Source: Cohnella thailandensis
Lineage (GTDB): Bacteria > Bacillota > Bacilli > Paenibacillales > Paenibacillaceae
Reading direction: 5' to 3'
Length of the DNA: 64,000 nt
NCBI RefSeq assembly: GCF_014212135.1
Contig: NZ_JACJVQ010000013.1
Coordinates: 266,656-330,655 of the forward strand
Position 1 is the first letter of the stretch, and each line of letters begins with the position of its first letter. The translations under genes and the position numbers were made by a program. Below, one piece after another: positions 26,437 to 36,708 of the stretch. A model generated the notes under the pieces. It worked only from the letters and a program-made list of their open reading frames with translations, was not told the origin of the DNA and did no database searches.

Positions 26437-26763
26437 ATGCGCAGACGTTTCGGACCCGTGGCCATCCTTATGATCGCCTTGATCGCCGTCGGGATCGTCG
26501 GCCAAATTATTAGAGGCGCAACCACGCTGTTGATCCCTATCATCCTGGTTGCGATCGTGTTCTTGCTCTACAAGTTCCCGCCGACCCGTTGGGGAAGAAG
26601 CTCCTCTGCCGAGAAGTCCAAGTACCGGCAGGCGGCCATCAAGAGCCAGCGCCGCAACCTGGCCAAGGAACGCGAGGATAAGAACGCCAAGCGTCGAACC
26701 GCCAACTTTCGAGTGATCGAAGGAAGCAAGAAGCGCGACGAAGAACCGCCAAGGTATCATTGA
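26437..26763 (+). CDS. Small hypothetical membrane protein with basic tail
   Basis: A 108-residue protein of unrecognised family. Residues 7-45 form two adjoining hydrophobic segments; the remaining 60 residues are strongly basic (many Lys/Arg) and likely cytosolic. AGAGGGGG precedes the ATG, and a strong terminator follows, so it looks like a real gene, probably co-transcribed with yqhQ (60 nt gap). Confidence 0.7.
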   Translation: MRRRFGPVAILMIALIAVGIVGQIIRGATTLLIPIILVAIVFLLYKFPPTRWGRSSSAEKSKYRQAAIKSQRRNLAKEREDKNAKRRTANFRVIEGSKKRDEEPPRYH

Positions 26764-26778
26764 CGCGAATAACAGACC

Positions 26779-26817
26779 AACCCCCGACAAGCCGCGGCCT
26801 GTCGGGGGTTTCTTTTG
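26779..26817 (+). terminator. Rho-independent terminator after yqhQ and the small gene
   Basis: Stem AACCCCCGACA/TGTCGGGGGTT with a 9-nt loop, followed by TCTTTT. The hairpin lies directly beside the end of the convergent patatin gene and could also help stop that transcript. Confidence 0.85.
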
Positions 26818-27828
26818 CTAAGCATCATTGCTTCGGTTGGCCGATTGTATCCGTACGGACACCCCTTCTCCTCCCGAAGGCTTCGTCTCTATCAATCCGG
26901 TCCTGCGGTCGCAGTGCTTGAAGTACTTCTCCCCGGCTTCGAGACCCGACCGGTATAAGCTTTCGCTTTTTTCCGCGGTTAAGTTGAAGTCGGTCGTCCG
27001 AACCCCCAGGGTAGGAATCTTGATCGTGCGAATCCGGTTATTCTGTTCGATATAACGTTCGTCGTGGGCGCTGAGCATCGTTTCGAACATCGCTTGGAAC
27101 ATCGAGATCGGCCCGACGATCCGATGAGCCTTCATGTCGTTGCGGCCGACCATCTGGAAGCCGATGACCGGAACGGGCCCTCCCGGTTCTTCTTGGTCGC
27201 CTTCGAAGATCCATAACGGAAAATTGCTCAAAACTCCGCCGTCGACGATATAAGAAGAGCGGCCTGCCGCGATCTTGCGCCTGCGTTGCCCTTGCTTTGC
27301 CTTAGGCATCGGAATGAGCACCGGATCGAAAAAGTAAGGGATGCTTATGCTCATCCGGATCGCTTTGGCGACTTCCAAGCTCAGCGGATCGATTCCATAC
27401 TCGGCGATATCGTCGGGAAGGACGAGCAGCCTGCCGTTCGTAATATCCGAGGCGGTAATCTTCAGCTTGCCGAGAGGCAAATCCGCGAACGTCTTCACTC
27501 CCCTAGCCGCGAGCAGCTCGCGAATCCACGCTTCCAGGGCGTCTCCCGAATACAGGCCTTTCTTCAGAAACAATCGAATCGCCGGACCGACGACCTTCAC
27601 GTTGTAGAACGGGGACCTCCGCAGGAACCGGGAGAACGGAGCCGACTCGATTATGACCTTCATCTCCGACGCCGTATAGCCGGTCGCCAGCAGCGCGGCT
27701 ACGATGCTGCCCGACGAGGTGCCCGCCACTTTATGGAATTGCACGTCGTTCCTCTCCGCCGCGCGCACGGCGCCGACCAGGGAGATGCCTTTGACGCCGC
27801 CGCCCTCGAACACGCCGTTCACCTTCAT
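26818..27828 (-). CDS. yqhO: Patatin-like phospholipase (YqhO)
   Basis: Serine acyl-hydrolase of the patatin/RssA type, 336 residues. The oxyanion motif FEGGGVKG (residues 7-14), the nucleophile elbow GTSSGS (about 37-42) and the Asp of the dyad in IVDGGVLSNFP are present. The ATG at 27828 directly precedes the patatin fold and has GGGGGAG upstream; an upstream in-frame ATG lies inside the mntR terminator and is rejected. It is the expected neighbour of mntR. Confidence 0.88.
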   Translation of the reverse strand: MKVNGVFEGGGVKGISLVGAVRAAERNDVQFHKVAGTSSGSIVAALLATGYTASEMKVIIESAPFSRFLRRSPFYNVKVVGPAIRLFLKKGLYSGDALEAWIRELLAARGVKTFADLPLGKLKITASDITNGRLLVLPDDIAEYGIDPLSLEVAKAIRMSISIPYFFDPVLIPMPKAKQGQRRRKIAAGRSSYIVDGGVLSNFPLWIFEGDQEEPGGPVPVIGFQMVGRNDMKAHRIVGPISMFQAMFETMLSAHDERYIEQNNRIRTIKIPTLGVRTTDFNLTAEKSESLYRSGLEAGEKYFKHCDRRTGLIETKPSGGEGVSVRIQSANRSNDA

Positions 27829-27910
27829 CGGACTCCCCCGTTCTCGTCTTGCGGGTTTCGGTGAATCCTCCGATGACAGCTTATGCGGCGCCGCTTGCGG
27901 GCAGTACATA

Positions 27911-27955
27911 AAGCAAGAAAGCTACCCGCGGATCCAATGGATCCTCCGGATAGCC
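27911..27955 (-). terminator. Rho-independent terminator after mntR
   Basis: Minus-strand hairpin GCTATCCGG-GGATCC/GGATCC-CGGGTAGC (27921-27954) with a 3-nt loop and small mismatches, followed by TTTCTTGCTTT. It lies 10 nt past the mntR stop. Confidence 0.75.
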
Positions 27956-27965
27956 TTCGCTTGGC

Positions 27966-28388
27966 TTAGTCCTTATCCAATTCAGCACGAACGCCTTGAA
28001 GTTCTTCGATCCTCTTGGGATCTTGGTTGAAGTACTCGACTAGCGTCTCGATGCAAGTAATCGAATCCCAGCTAAGGTGATGCTCGATGCCTTCCACGTC
28101 GCGGTAGATGTTCTCTTCCTGTACGCCGATCGTCTTCAGGAACATCTCCAGCAGATGATGCCGGTCAACGAGTCTTTTGCCGACTTTCTTGCCCTTAGTC
28201 GTTAATACGAGTCCGCGATACTTCTCATAGATGAGGTAATTGTCCTTGTCCAACTTCTGTATCATCTTGGTTACGGAAGAAGGATGCACCTCCAGCCCTT
28301 CGGCGATATCCGAAACGCGAGCATAGCCCTTCTCATCGATAAGGCGATAGATCCGTTCCAGATAATCTTCCATACTTGGGGTCGGCAA
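27966..28388 (-). CDS. mntR: Manganese-responsive transcriptional regulator MntR
   Basis: DtxR-family repressor of manganese uptake. The 140-residue protein begins [20 protein letters not shown] and has the winged helix [19 protein letters not shown]. Metal ligands match B. subtilis MntR: Asp in MEDY, Glu11-type and His77-type residues in the [10 protein letters not shown] and [10 protein letters not shown] segments. The start is TTG at 28388 with GGGGGAG upstream; an in-frame GTG 27 nt earlier lacks an SD. No manganese transporter is adjacent. Confidence 0.93.
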   Translation of the reverse strand: MPTPSMEDYLERIYRLIDEKGYARVSDIAEGLEVHPSSVTKMIQKLDKDNYLIYEKYRGLVLTTKGKKVGKRLVDRHHLLEMFLKTIGVQEENIYRDVEGIEHHLSWDSITCIETLVEYFNQDPKRIEELQGVRAELDKD

Positions 28389-28534
28389 TGCGGCTCCCCC
28401 TTTCCCGGCAGTCACTAACTCTTAGTATCATACACCAGCGCAAACTTCAGGAGCAAGTCTCCCCTCGCGAAAATCGTCCGAATTCCAAGCCCGCGCCTGC
28501 GCACAATAAAGACATTCCGAAGGAGGCTTCGCCG

Positions 28535-29602
28535 ATGACAACCCCGATCGCAGAACGCCCTCGCCAGACGAGGGAAACGCCATTGTTCGTGCCCGAGCTC
28601 GTCTACTTCGAGCCTGCTTCCCTGGATTATCCGAAGGGCCGAAGAATCTTGGATTGGGTTCAAGAAAGAGGAATTCCTTACCGAACGACGACCTCCCACA
28701 ATCGGATCACCGGCTTGCCCGGGGAGACCGAGCTGGAGCGATACAAGGCGGCCAAGCGAACGCTCGTGGTCGGCATCCGCAAGACGCTCAAGTTCGACAC
28801 CTCCAAGCCTTCCGCCGAATACGCGCTTCCGCTGTCGACCGGCTGCATGGGGCATTGCCATTATTGCTACCTTCAAACGACGCTGGGTGCCAAGCCCTAC
28901 GTCCGGGTTTACGTGAATACGGAAGACATCCTGGGCGCCGCCAAAACATACATCGAGGAGAGAGCGCCGGAGATTACCCGCTTCGAAGCGGCATGCACGT
29001 CCGATCCGGTCGGTCTGGAGCACTTGACCGGCTCTTTGGCGGATGCTATCACGTTCATGGCGAACGAGCCCCTCGGCAGGCTTCGGTTCGTGACCAAATA
29101 TCACCATGTCGAACCCTTGCTGCATCTTAAGCACAACGGGAACACGCGCATCCGGTTCAGCGTCAATTCCGACTACGTCATCAAGAACTTCGAGCCCGCC
29201 ACCTCTCGTTTCGCGGAGCGGATAGAGGCGGCCGGCAAAATCGCCAAGGTCGGCTACCCGCTCGGGTTCATCATCGCGCCGATCATCTGGTATGACGGCT
29301 GGGAGGACGGCTACGGCGAGCTGCTCGCGAAGCTGGGCGCCGCTCTTCCGAAGGAGGCGACGTCGGACCTCACGTTCGAGCTCATTCAGCATCGCTTCAC
29401 GAAGACGGCGAAGAGCACGATCGAGAAGCGTTACCCGAAGACCAAGCTGGAGATGGACGAAGCGATCCGCAAGAAGAAATGGGGACGTTGGGGTCAACAC
29501 AAATACGTCTACCCGGACGAGCAGGCAGACGCATTGAGAATGTTCTTGACCGAGAGAATCTTCGGGGAGTTCCCGATGGCCAAGATCGAATATTTCACAT
29601 AA
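28535..29602 (+). CDS. splB: Spore photoproduct lyase
   Basis: Radical-SAM enzyme that directly reverses the spore photoproduct (5-thyminyl-5,6-dihydrothymine) during germination. The 355-residue protein carries the cluster ligands in GCMGHCHYC (Cys 104, 108, 111) and the conserved hydrogen-donor cysteine in EAACTSD (Cys 154). The ATG at 28535 follows AAGGAGG; an open frame upstream has no SD. No splA regulator gene precedes it, unlike B. subtilis. Confidence 0.96.
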   Translation: MTTPIAERPRQTRETPLFVPELVYFEPASLDYPKGRRILDWVQERGIPYRTTTSHNRITGLPGETELERYKAAKRTLVVGIRKTLKFDTSKPSAEYALPLSTGCMGHCHYCYLQTTLGAKPYVRVYVNTEDILGAAKTYIEERAPEITRFEAACTSDPVGLEHLTGSLADAITFMANEPLGRLRFVTKYHHVEPLLHLKHNGNTRIRFSVNSDYVIKNFEPATSRFAERIEAAGKIAKVGYPLGFIIAPIIWYDGWEDGYGELLAKLGAALPKEATSDLTFELIQHRFTKTAKSTIEKRYPKTKLEMDEAIRKKKWGRWGQHKYVYPDEQADALRMFLTERIFGEFPMAKIEYFT

Positions 29603-29624
29603 ATAGGCCGAGCCGACGGTACCG

Positions 29625-30335
29625 TCAGAACTTCAGCCACTCCGGCGTGATGGAATTCAGCCAGATCGTGATGGAAGTCATCTTGTCCGTAAACAGGAGA
29701 ATCCCCATCACGATCATGAGGGCTCCCCCGATCTTCATGAGACGATTGGAGTACTTCAGGATCCATCTCGTCGATCCGATGAAGAACGCCAGCACGAAGA
29801 ACGGAACGCCGAAGCCCAGCGAATAGGCGGCCGTCATGCTTGCCCAAGTACCGGGTTCGCTGGCGGCGAGAGCGAGAATCGAAGACAGGATCGGTCCCAC
29901 GCACGGGGACCAGCCCGCCGAGAAGCCGACGCCGAAGATGAACGAGCCTAAGTAGCCCGCGGGCCTCCAGCTCATGTTCATTTTCCGCTCCTTCATCAGA
30001 AGCTGCGGCTGGAAAACCCCGAGCAGGAACAGACCCATCAGGATGATCAGGAGCGCCGAAATCTGACGGATCGGGTCCTGGTATTCCCGAAACGTCGAAG
30101 CGAACGCGTTCGCCGTGTAGCTAAGCGTAAAGAAAACGAACGAGAAGCCCAGGATAAAGAAGAACGTGTGGGCCATCGTTTTCGTTCGCACGCTTCGGCT
30201 CGTATCGGTCTTCAGCTGGGTGACGGTCATTCCGGTTATGTAAGATAAATAGGACGGATATAAAGGCAGACAGCACGGGGAGATAAAGGAAGCCAGTCCC
30301 CCCGCGAATGCAATGCCGATATTGACTTCATTCAA
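29625..30335 (-). CDS. ccdA: Cytochrome c biogenesis protein CcdA (thiol reductant carrier)
   Basis: A 236-residue membrane protein of the DsbD-transmembrane/CcdA family that passes electrons from thioredoxin across the membrane for cytochrome c maturation and spore thiol chemistry. The two redox cysteines are visible in ISPCCLPLYPSYLSYITG (about residue 20) and GWSPCVGPILSS (about 145). Six hydrophobic segments. The start is TTG with GGGAG upstream. It lies 19 nt after znuB, so it may be read with the zinc operon. Confidence 0.92.
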   Translation of the reverse strand: MNEVNIGIAFAGGLASFISPCCLPLYPSYLSYITGMTVTQLKTDTSRSVRTKTMAHTFFFILGFSFVFFTLSYTANAFASTFREYQDPIRQISALLIILMGLFLLGVFQPQLLMKERKMNMSWRPAGYLGSFIFGVGFSAGWSPCVGPILSSILALAASEPGTWASMTAAYSLGFGVPFFVLAFFIGSTRWILKYSNRLMKIGGALMIVMGILLFTDKMTSITIWLNSITPEWLKF

Positions 30336-30354
30336 TGTGGGCCACGCTCCCGCT

Positions 30355-31158
30355 TTATACTCGGGCTCTCCTCGTCATGACCAAGGAGGCCAGCAAAATG
30401 GCGATCAACAGCAAAACGACGGTGCCTCCCGGAGCCAGGTTCCAGATGCCGGCCATCCATAAGCCGCATACCACCGCTACTTCGCCAATAAGGATGACAA
30501 GAATGATGGATTGGCGGAAGCTCTTGGACAGCACCAGGCTGCAGGCGGCCGGGATCATCAGCAGCGCGGACACGAGCAAAGCCCCGACGATCTTGATCGA
30601 GGCGCTGATGACAAGCGCGGTCATGATGCTGATCAGAATGTTGAAGTAACGAACCGGAAGCCCGCTGACCGAAGCGGCATCCTCGTCGAACGTCAGAAGG
30701 AACAATTCCTTCCTAAGGGCAATAACGACGGCGAGAACGATAACGGTAATAATCGCGATAATCAAGATGTCCGCATTGTTCAGCGTGTAGATGCTCCCGA
30801 ACAAATAAGAGTTTACATCTAAGTTATACCCTTTGCCAACCGTAAACAAGAGGGAAGCGAGTCCGATGCCGCCCGACATGATGATCGCGATGGACAGCTC
30901 AGCGAAGGAACGATACCTCCTCCGAAGGACTTCGATCCCGAACGAGGCCAGAATCGCGAACGCCAGTCCTACAGCAACCGGATACACATTAATAAGAAAA
31001 CCGAGAGCCACACCTGCGATGCTGACGTGGGCGAGCGTGTCGCCGATCATGGCCAATCTTCTTAGAACGAGGAAAAGCCCCAGCAACGGGGACGTAATGG
31101 CAATGAGGGCGCCGCCGATAAGCGCCCGTTGGAAAAACTCGGCCGATAAAAGTTCCAA
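30355..31158 (-). CDS. znuB: Zinc ABC transporter, permease
   Basis: ABC-3 family permease, 267 residues, with about eight hydrophobic segments and the family motif LAMIGDTLAHVSIAGVALGF (about 32-51). It probably forms the membrane channel with ZnuC and ZnuA for Zn2+ import. The start is TTG, 7 nt after the znuC stop. Confidence 0.93.
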   Translation of the reverse strand: MELLSAEFFQRALIGGALIAITSPLLGLFLVLRRLAMIGDTLAHVSIAGVALGFLINVYPVAVGLAFAILASFGIEVLRRRYRSFAELSIAIIMSGGIGLASLLFTVGKGYNLDVNSYLFGSIYTLNNADILIIAIITVIVLAVVIALRKELFLLTFDEDAASVSGLPVRYFNILISIMTALVISASIKIVGALLVSALLMIPAACSLVLSKSFRQSIILVILIGEVAVVCGLWMAGIWNLAPGGTVVLLLIAILLASLVMTRRARV

Positions 31159-31165
31159 GCGCCGT

Positions 31166-31969
31166 TTACCCTTCTTTCCGCAAGGAGTGCAGCAGATCCG
31201 TCTCCCCGCAATCCTCTAAATCGTGAGAATGCCGGACGTGGAACGACAGCTTGCCGCTCTTGGCTCTAGGGATCTCTCCCAGATAAGAGCGAACCATCTC
31301 CATGTCGTGCGACACCATCAGAAAAGTAATATTGTGTTTCTTGTGCATATGAAGCAGCAGATTAAAGAAGTTGTTCTGCGTCTCGGTATCGATTCCCGAC
31401 ATCGGTTCGTCGAGAATGAGCAGCTTCGGATTGTTGATCAGAGCTCTCGCCAGGAACACCCTCTGCTGCTGTCCGCCCGACAGCTCCCCGATCCTCTTTT
31501 CCGCCAGCTCGCGGATCTTGAGGGTATTCAGGGCATCCTCCGCCCGCAGATGGTCTTCCTTCGTTATTCTCTTCAGCAGCTTGCGCCGTCCGTAGAGACC
31601 GGAGAGCACCACTTCCCTGACCGTTGCCGGAAAAAGGGGATTGAAGTGGTTCCGCTGGGGGACGTAGCCGATGAGCTGCCAATCCTTGAACTTCGACATC
31701 GGGGTTCCGAACAGCTTGATCTCGCCGGAGGTCGGCTTGAGCAAGCCTACTATCATCCGCAGCAGAGTCGTTTTGCCGGCGCCGTTGGAACCGATCAGCC
31801 CGATAAAATCCCGCTCCCGCACGACGAAGCTTACCTTGTCCAGTACCTGCTGCGCTCCGTAGGAATAAGAGACATCCTCCAGCGAGACGATCTCCCGATG
31901 GCAGGAGGATGAAGCCAAGACGCCTGTCTCGATCGGCGCGTCCGTCGCGGTTGGGGCAGTGCTTATCAT
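31166..31969 (-). CDS. znuC: Zinc ABC transporter, ATP-binding protein
   Basis: ABC ATPase of 267 residues with Walker A GSNGAGKTT (about 58-66), Q-loop YVPQRNHF, signature LSGGQQQRV, Walker B LLILDEP and the switch His in MVSHD. The N-terminal ~25 residues before REIVSLEDVSYSYG are an unstructured extension; AAGGAG places the start there nevertheless. Second gene of the zinc operon. Confidence 0.94.
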   Translation of the reverse strand: MISTAPTATDAPIETGVLASSSCHREIVSLEDVSYSYGAQQVLDKVSFVVRERDFIGLIGSNGAGKTTLLRMIVGLLKPTSGEIKLFGTPMSKFKDWQLIGYVPQRNHFNPLFPATVREVVLSGLYGRRKLLKRITKEDHLRAEDALNTLKIRELAEKRIGELSGGQQQRVFLARALINNPKLLILDEPMSGIDTETQNNFFNLLLHMHKKHNITFLMVSHDMEMVRSYLGEIPRAKSGKLSFHVRHSHDLEDCGETDLLHSLRKEG

Positions 31970-32007
31970 GGATATTGCTCCTTCCGTTGAGCCCGGTTCA
32001 TGCTTCT

Positions 32008-32958
32008 CTATTGTAATGCCTTCACCAGGTTTTGCAAATTTCTCTCCATTAGAGAGATGTAGGTCTCCCCGTCCTTCTCCTGCTTGGAGGTCAAGCCTTC
32101 GATCGGATTCAGAACGTCGATGTCCGCTCCCGTCTCGCCCGAGATCGTCTTGGCCATCTGGTTGGATACGAGCTCCTCGAAGAAAATCGTCCGAACGCCG
32201 TTGTCCTTCACGAACTTCGCGACATCGAGCAGATCCTGAGCGCGGGGTTCCGCTTCCGGGGACAGCCCCATGATCGCGACTTGATTCAGTCCGTAATCTC
32301 TCGCCAAATAGCCGAACGCTTGATGGGTCACGACGATGTCTTTGTTAGGCACCGCCTGAAGCTGCTCCGTAAATTGTTCGTCGAGCGTCTTAAGGCGATT
32401 TTGAAGGTCTTCGTAGCGGGACTCGTAAGCCGCTTCGTTCGCCGGATCCGAATCGACGAAAGCCTTGAGTATGTTATCGGCCATGACGAGCGCGGATTTC
32501 GGGCTGACCCACGTGTGCGGATCGACATCGGAAGCGTGCTCGTGTCCTTCTTCTCCCTCATGCTCGTGTTCCTCTTCCTCCGGATTGCCGGAGATGAGCG
32601 CGATTCCCGAGCTCGCCTCCACGGTCTTCAAGCTGCCGTTGGAGCCGGCCCCGTGCAGAAAATCGTCGGCCCAGCCTTCCAGCCCCGCTCCGTTGTAGAT
32701 AAACAGCTGCGCTTTGGAAGCCGTCTGCAGGTCCTTGCTCTTCGGCGTCCAATCGTGGGGTTCGACCCCCGCGGGGATCAGGTTCACCACGTTGGCGTCC
32801 TCCCCGCCGATCTCGCTTGCTAGGTAATAGAGAGGATAGAAGGTCGTCACGACGTTGACCTTGCCCTCCGCGAATGTGTTCTTGTCGTTGCCGCAAGCCG
32901 ATAGAACCGTGGCTGCCAAGAAAATAACCGCCAGTAAAAGTCCGCTTCTCCGTTGCAT
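32008..32958 (-). CDS. znuA: Zinc ABC transporter, substrate-binding lipoprotein
   Basis: Cluster A-I binding protein (316 aa), a lipoprotein with lipobox LSAC at 19-22. Metal-binding features are EPHDWTPKSKDL, a His/Glu-rich loop EEEEHEHEGEEGHEHASD (about 132-150) that is typical of zinc rather than manganese binders, DPHTWVSPK, and VTHQAFGYLARDYGL. First gene of znuA-znuC-znuB(-ccdA). A strong promoter and a Zur-like box lie upstream. Confidence 0.94.
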   Translation of the reverse strand: MQRRSGLLLAVIFLAATVLSACGNDKNTFAEGKVNVVTTFYPLYYLASEIGGEDANVVNLIPAGVEPHDWTPKSKDLQTASKAQLFIYNGAGLEGWADDFLHGAGSNGSLKTVEASSGIALISGNPEEEEHEHEGEEGHEHASDVDPHTWVSPKSALVMADNILKAFVDSDPANEAAYESRYEDLQNRLKTLDEQFTEQLQAVPNKDIVVTHQAFGYLARDYGLNQVAIMGLSPEAEPRAQDLLDVAKFVKDNGVRTIFFEELVSNQMAKTISGETGADIDVLNPIEGLTSKQEKDGETYISLMERNLQNLVKALQ

Positions 32959-32992
32959 TCCCGTTTCCCAACTTTCTCTTCCAGACTCTTAA

Positions 32993-33007
32993 TCGTATAA
33001 TTTACGC
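32993..33007 (-). promoter_or_regulatory. Zur-like operator before znuA
   Basis: The plus strand reads TCGTATAATTTACGC, a 7-1-7 partial palindrome close to the Bacillus Zur box TCGTAATnATTACGA (mismatches at positions 6, 7, 9 and 15). It lies just downstream of the znuA -10, where a repressor would block transcription. Zur itself is not encoded in the window. Confidence 0.55.
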
Positions 33008-33014
33008 TTTAAGG

Positions 33015-33044
33015 AGTATACTTCGAGACGTTCGCCCCTGTCAA
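33015..33044 (-). promoter_or_regulatory. znuA promoter
   Basis: Minus-strand TTGACA (33039-33044), 18 bp spacer, TATACT (33015-33020). A near-consensus SigA promoter about 60 nt before the znuA ATG. Confidence 0.75.
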
Positions 33045-33096
33045 CACAATGGCCCAAAACCAAGGATAATAACCTCCTTTTTACTCGCTAATGGAA

Positions 33097-33124
33097 TTGA
33101 CACCCATGTTTTTCCTAGTAGAAT
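33097..33124 (+). promoter_or_regulatory. Promoter of the MBL-fold gene
   Basis: TTGACA (33097-33102), 16 bp, TAGAAT (33119-33124), about 40 nt before the TTG start. Together with the znuA promoter it forms a divergent pair. Confidence 0.7.
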
Positions 33125-33165
33125 CTTGAAATAGAGGATCGAATACATGAAATGAGGGAAACGCT

Positions 33166-33897
33166 TTGCACAGCTGTCATCCGCTTCCGATTGAAGTCAC
33201 GAATTACGGCGAAAAGCAGGTCATCACGCCAGTCCTATTAAGCAACGGCCATGAACGAATTCTCGTCGATTGCGGGTATCCCGGATTTATTCCGCAGCTT
33301 CGACAAGCCTTACTCAAAGAAGGTTTCGAGCTTGAATCCATTACGCATATTATCGCAACGCATCATGACATGGACCATATCGGATCGCTTGCGGCTTTGA
33401 AACGGATGCTTCCGGGGGCGACCCTAATCGCGCATGAAATCGAAGCTCCGTATCTCGACGGGAGCCGAAAATCGCAAAGATTGGAGCAAGCCGAATCTAC
33501 GCTGCATTTGCTGCCGCAGGAGGCAATCACGGGCGCCAAACAGTTCATGGAATTGCTGGCGTCCATTGAACCGGCAAGCGTAGATCAAAAAGTCCGTCAC
33601 GGCGACATCCTGCCGTGGTGCGGCGGAATCGAGATCATCCATACGCCGGGGCATATGGCCGGGCATATCTCTCTTTACCTGCGCGACAGCCAAACGTTGA
33701 TCGCCGGCGACGCCGTCGTTGTCGAAGATGGCGAGCTGGACATCGCAAACCCCCAATATGCGTTGGATTTGGAGGAGGCCGTCGCATCCGTTCGGCGGCT
33801 GATGTCTTATGAGATCGAAACTTTGATCTGCTATCATGGCGGACGATTTCAAGGCGACATACGCGGCGCTTTGGATAAATTGGTTAAGCGATACTGA
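33166..33897 (+). CDS. MBL-fold metallo-hydrolase
   Basis: A 243-residue metallo-beta-lactamase-fold enzyme with THHDMDHIGS (metal motif; the first position of HxHxDH is shifted to HHDMDH), HTPGHMAGHISLY, LIAGDAVVV and a final CYHGG. These place two metal ions as in glyoxalase II/lactonase-like hydrolases. The substrate cannot be told from sequence. The start is TTG with GAGGG 7 nt upstream. Base composition looks somewhat more AT-rich than its neighbours. Confidence 0.87.
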   Translation: MHSCHPLPIEVTNYGEKQVITPVLLSNGHERILVDCGYPGFIPQLRQALLKEGFELESITHIIATHHDMDHIGSLAALKRMLPGATLIAHEIEAPYLDGSRKSQRLEQAESTLHLLPQEAITGAKQFMELLASIEPASVDQKVRHGDILPWCGGIEIIHTPGHMAGHISLYLRDSQTLIAGDAVVVEDGELDIANPQYALDLEEAVASVRRLMSYEIETLICYHGGRFQGDIRGALDKLVKRY

Positions 33898-33912
33898 AGT
33901 CAAAATAGAAGA

Positions 33913-33946
33913 AACGCCCCGCAAGGTCGATTCCTTGCGGGGCGTT
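33913..33946. terminator. Bidirectional terminator between the MBL gene and metG
   Basis: Perfect 14-bp stem AACGCCCCGCAAGG/CCTTGCGGGGCGTT with a 6-nt loop. The plus side runs into CTATTATTT and the minus side into TCTTCTATTTT. It is 15 nt past the MBL stop and 4 nt past the metG stop. Confidence 0.85.
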
Positions 33947-33949
33947 CTA

Positions 33950-35986
<2,037 letters not shown>

Positions 35987-36003
35987 TCATTGTGAATTTG
36001 CTC

Positions 36004-36300
36004 GATAGAACGCAAAAAGCTCCCGCCCGTATGGGACGAGAGCATCGCTCACGTGGTACCACCCAATTTCCCTTCCGCCAGCTTGCCGCGAAAGGCTCCT
36101 TGAGACCGACTTCCGTCGGCCGATCCGTTATCGCCGGACGCGCGTCGTCCCTTACCCGGACCATGACGGCCCGCGGCTCGAGAGCGATTCCTCCAAGACC
36201 ATGTTCCCAAGGCGCCTGTACCGGTTCGCAGCGAACACCGGCTCTCTGGGACAGACCGTCCTTCGTACTTATCTCTTCATCGGAGACTCTATTCGACTAT
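36004..36300 (-). promoter_or_regulatory. T-box leader of metG (methionine-specific)
   Basis: The minus strand holds the T-box sequence GGGTGGTACCACG (36052-36064). A terminator hairpin follows, with arms GCTCTCG.../...CGGGAGC (36019-36043) and TTTTT. Upstream lies a long Stem I region with AGTACGAAGGA-like and GGAACATGGTC features. The ATG at 36202-36200 in the latter fits a methionine specifier codon. Uncharged tRNA-Met would stabilise the antiterminator and switch metG on. Confidence 0.92.
36013..36043 (-). terminator. T-box regulated terminator of metG
   Basis: Stem GCTCTCGTCCC/GGGCGGGAGC around a short loop, followed by TTTTTGCG, about 45 nt before the metG ATG. It competes with the T-box antiterminator. 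Confidence 0.8.
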
Positions 36301-36332
36301 TGGCACCATCTTACGGAAGTTCGCCGCCGCTG

Positions 36333-36572
36333 TCAAGCCCGACGCTTCGGCTTCTTGCGTTCGGGGACGGGATCGTAACCGCCGGGGTGAAAAGGATGGC
36401 ACTTGCATATGCGCACGACCGCCAGTCCGCTCCCCTTCAGGACTCCGTGCACTTCGATGGCTTCCAGCGCGTAAGCGGAGCAAGTCGGCGCGAATCGGCA
36501 CGTCGGCGGCTTGAGCGGAGAGATAAACGTGCGATAGAAGCGAATCGGCGCTTGAGCCACTCGGCGCAGCAT
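36333..36572 (-). CDS. yidD: Membrane protein insertion efficiency factor YidD
   Basis: A 79-residue cytosolic protein thought to assist YidC/Sec-dependent membrane insertion. The family pattern [33 protein letters not shown] and [13 protein letters not shown] is complete with its conserved cysteines. The ATG at 36572 is preferred because AGGGAG is 9 nt upstream; an ATG three codons earlier overlaps the SD. It sits directly upstream of the metG T-box leader. Confidence 0.95.
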   Translation of the reverse strand: MLRRVAQAPIRFYRTFISPLKPPTCRFAPTCSAYALEAIEVHGVLKGSGLAVVRICKCHPFHPGGYDPVPERKKPKRRA

Positions 36573-36708
36573 TCTACTCATCTCCCTATGGCCTTCTCTA
36601 CTCTATTCTGAACCTTGAAGAGTCGAGAGTCAAATCGGACGAATAAGGCGGACGGATATGGAGAAAACTCCCAAGAGCGATTCCAACCCGTAGGAAAAGG
36701 AGACTCTC

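Noticed and set aside
28376..28534. A longer N-terminus for spore photoproduct lyase
   Set aside because: The extra 53 residues have no family counterpart, overlap the divergent mntR start, and AAGGAGG directly supports the ATG at 28535.
29615..29626. Palindrome GACGGTACCGTC as a terminator between splB and ccdA
   Set aside because: No loop and no T run on either side; it overlaps the ccdA stop and is likely chance.
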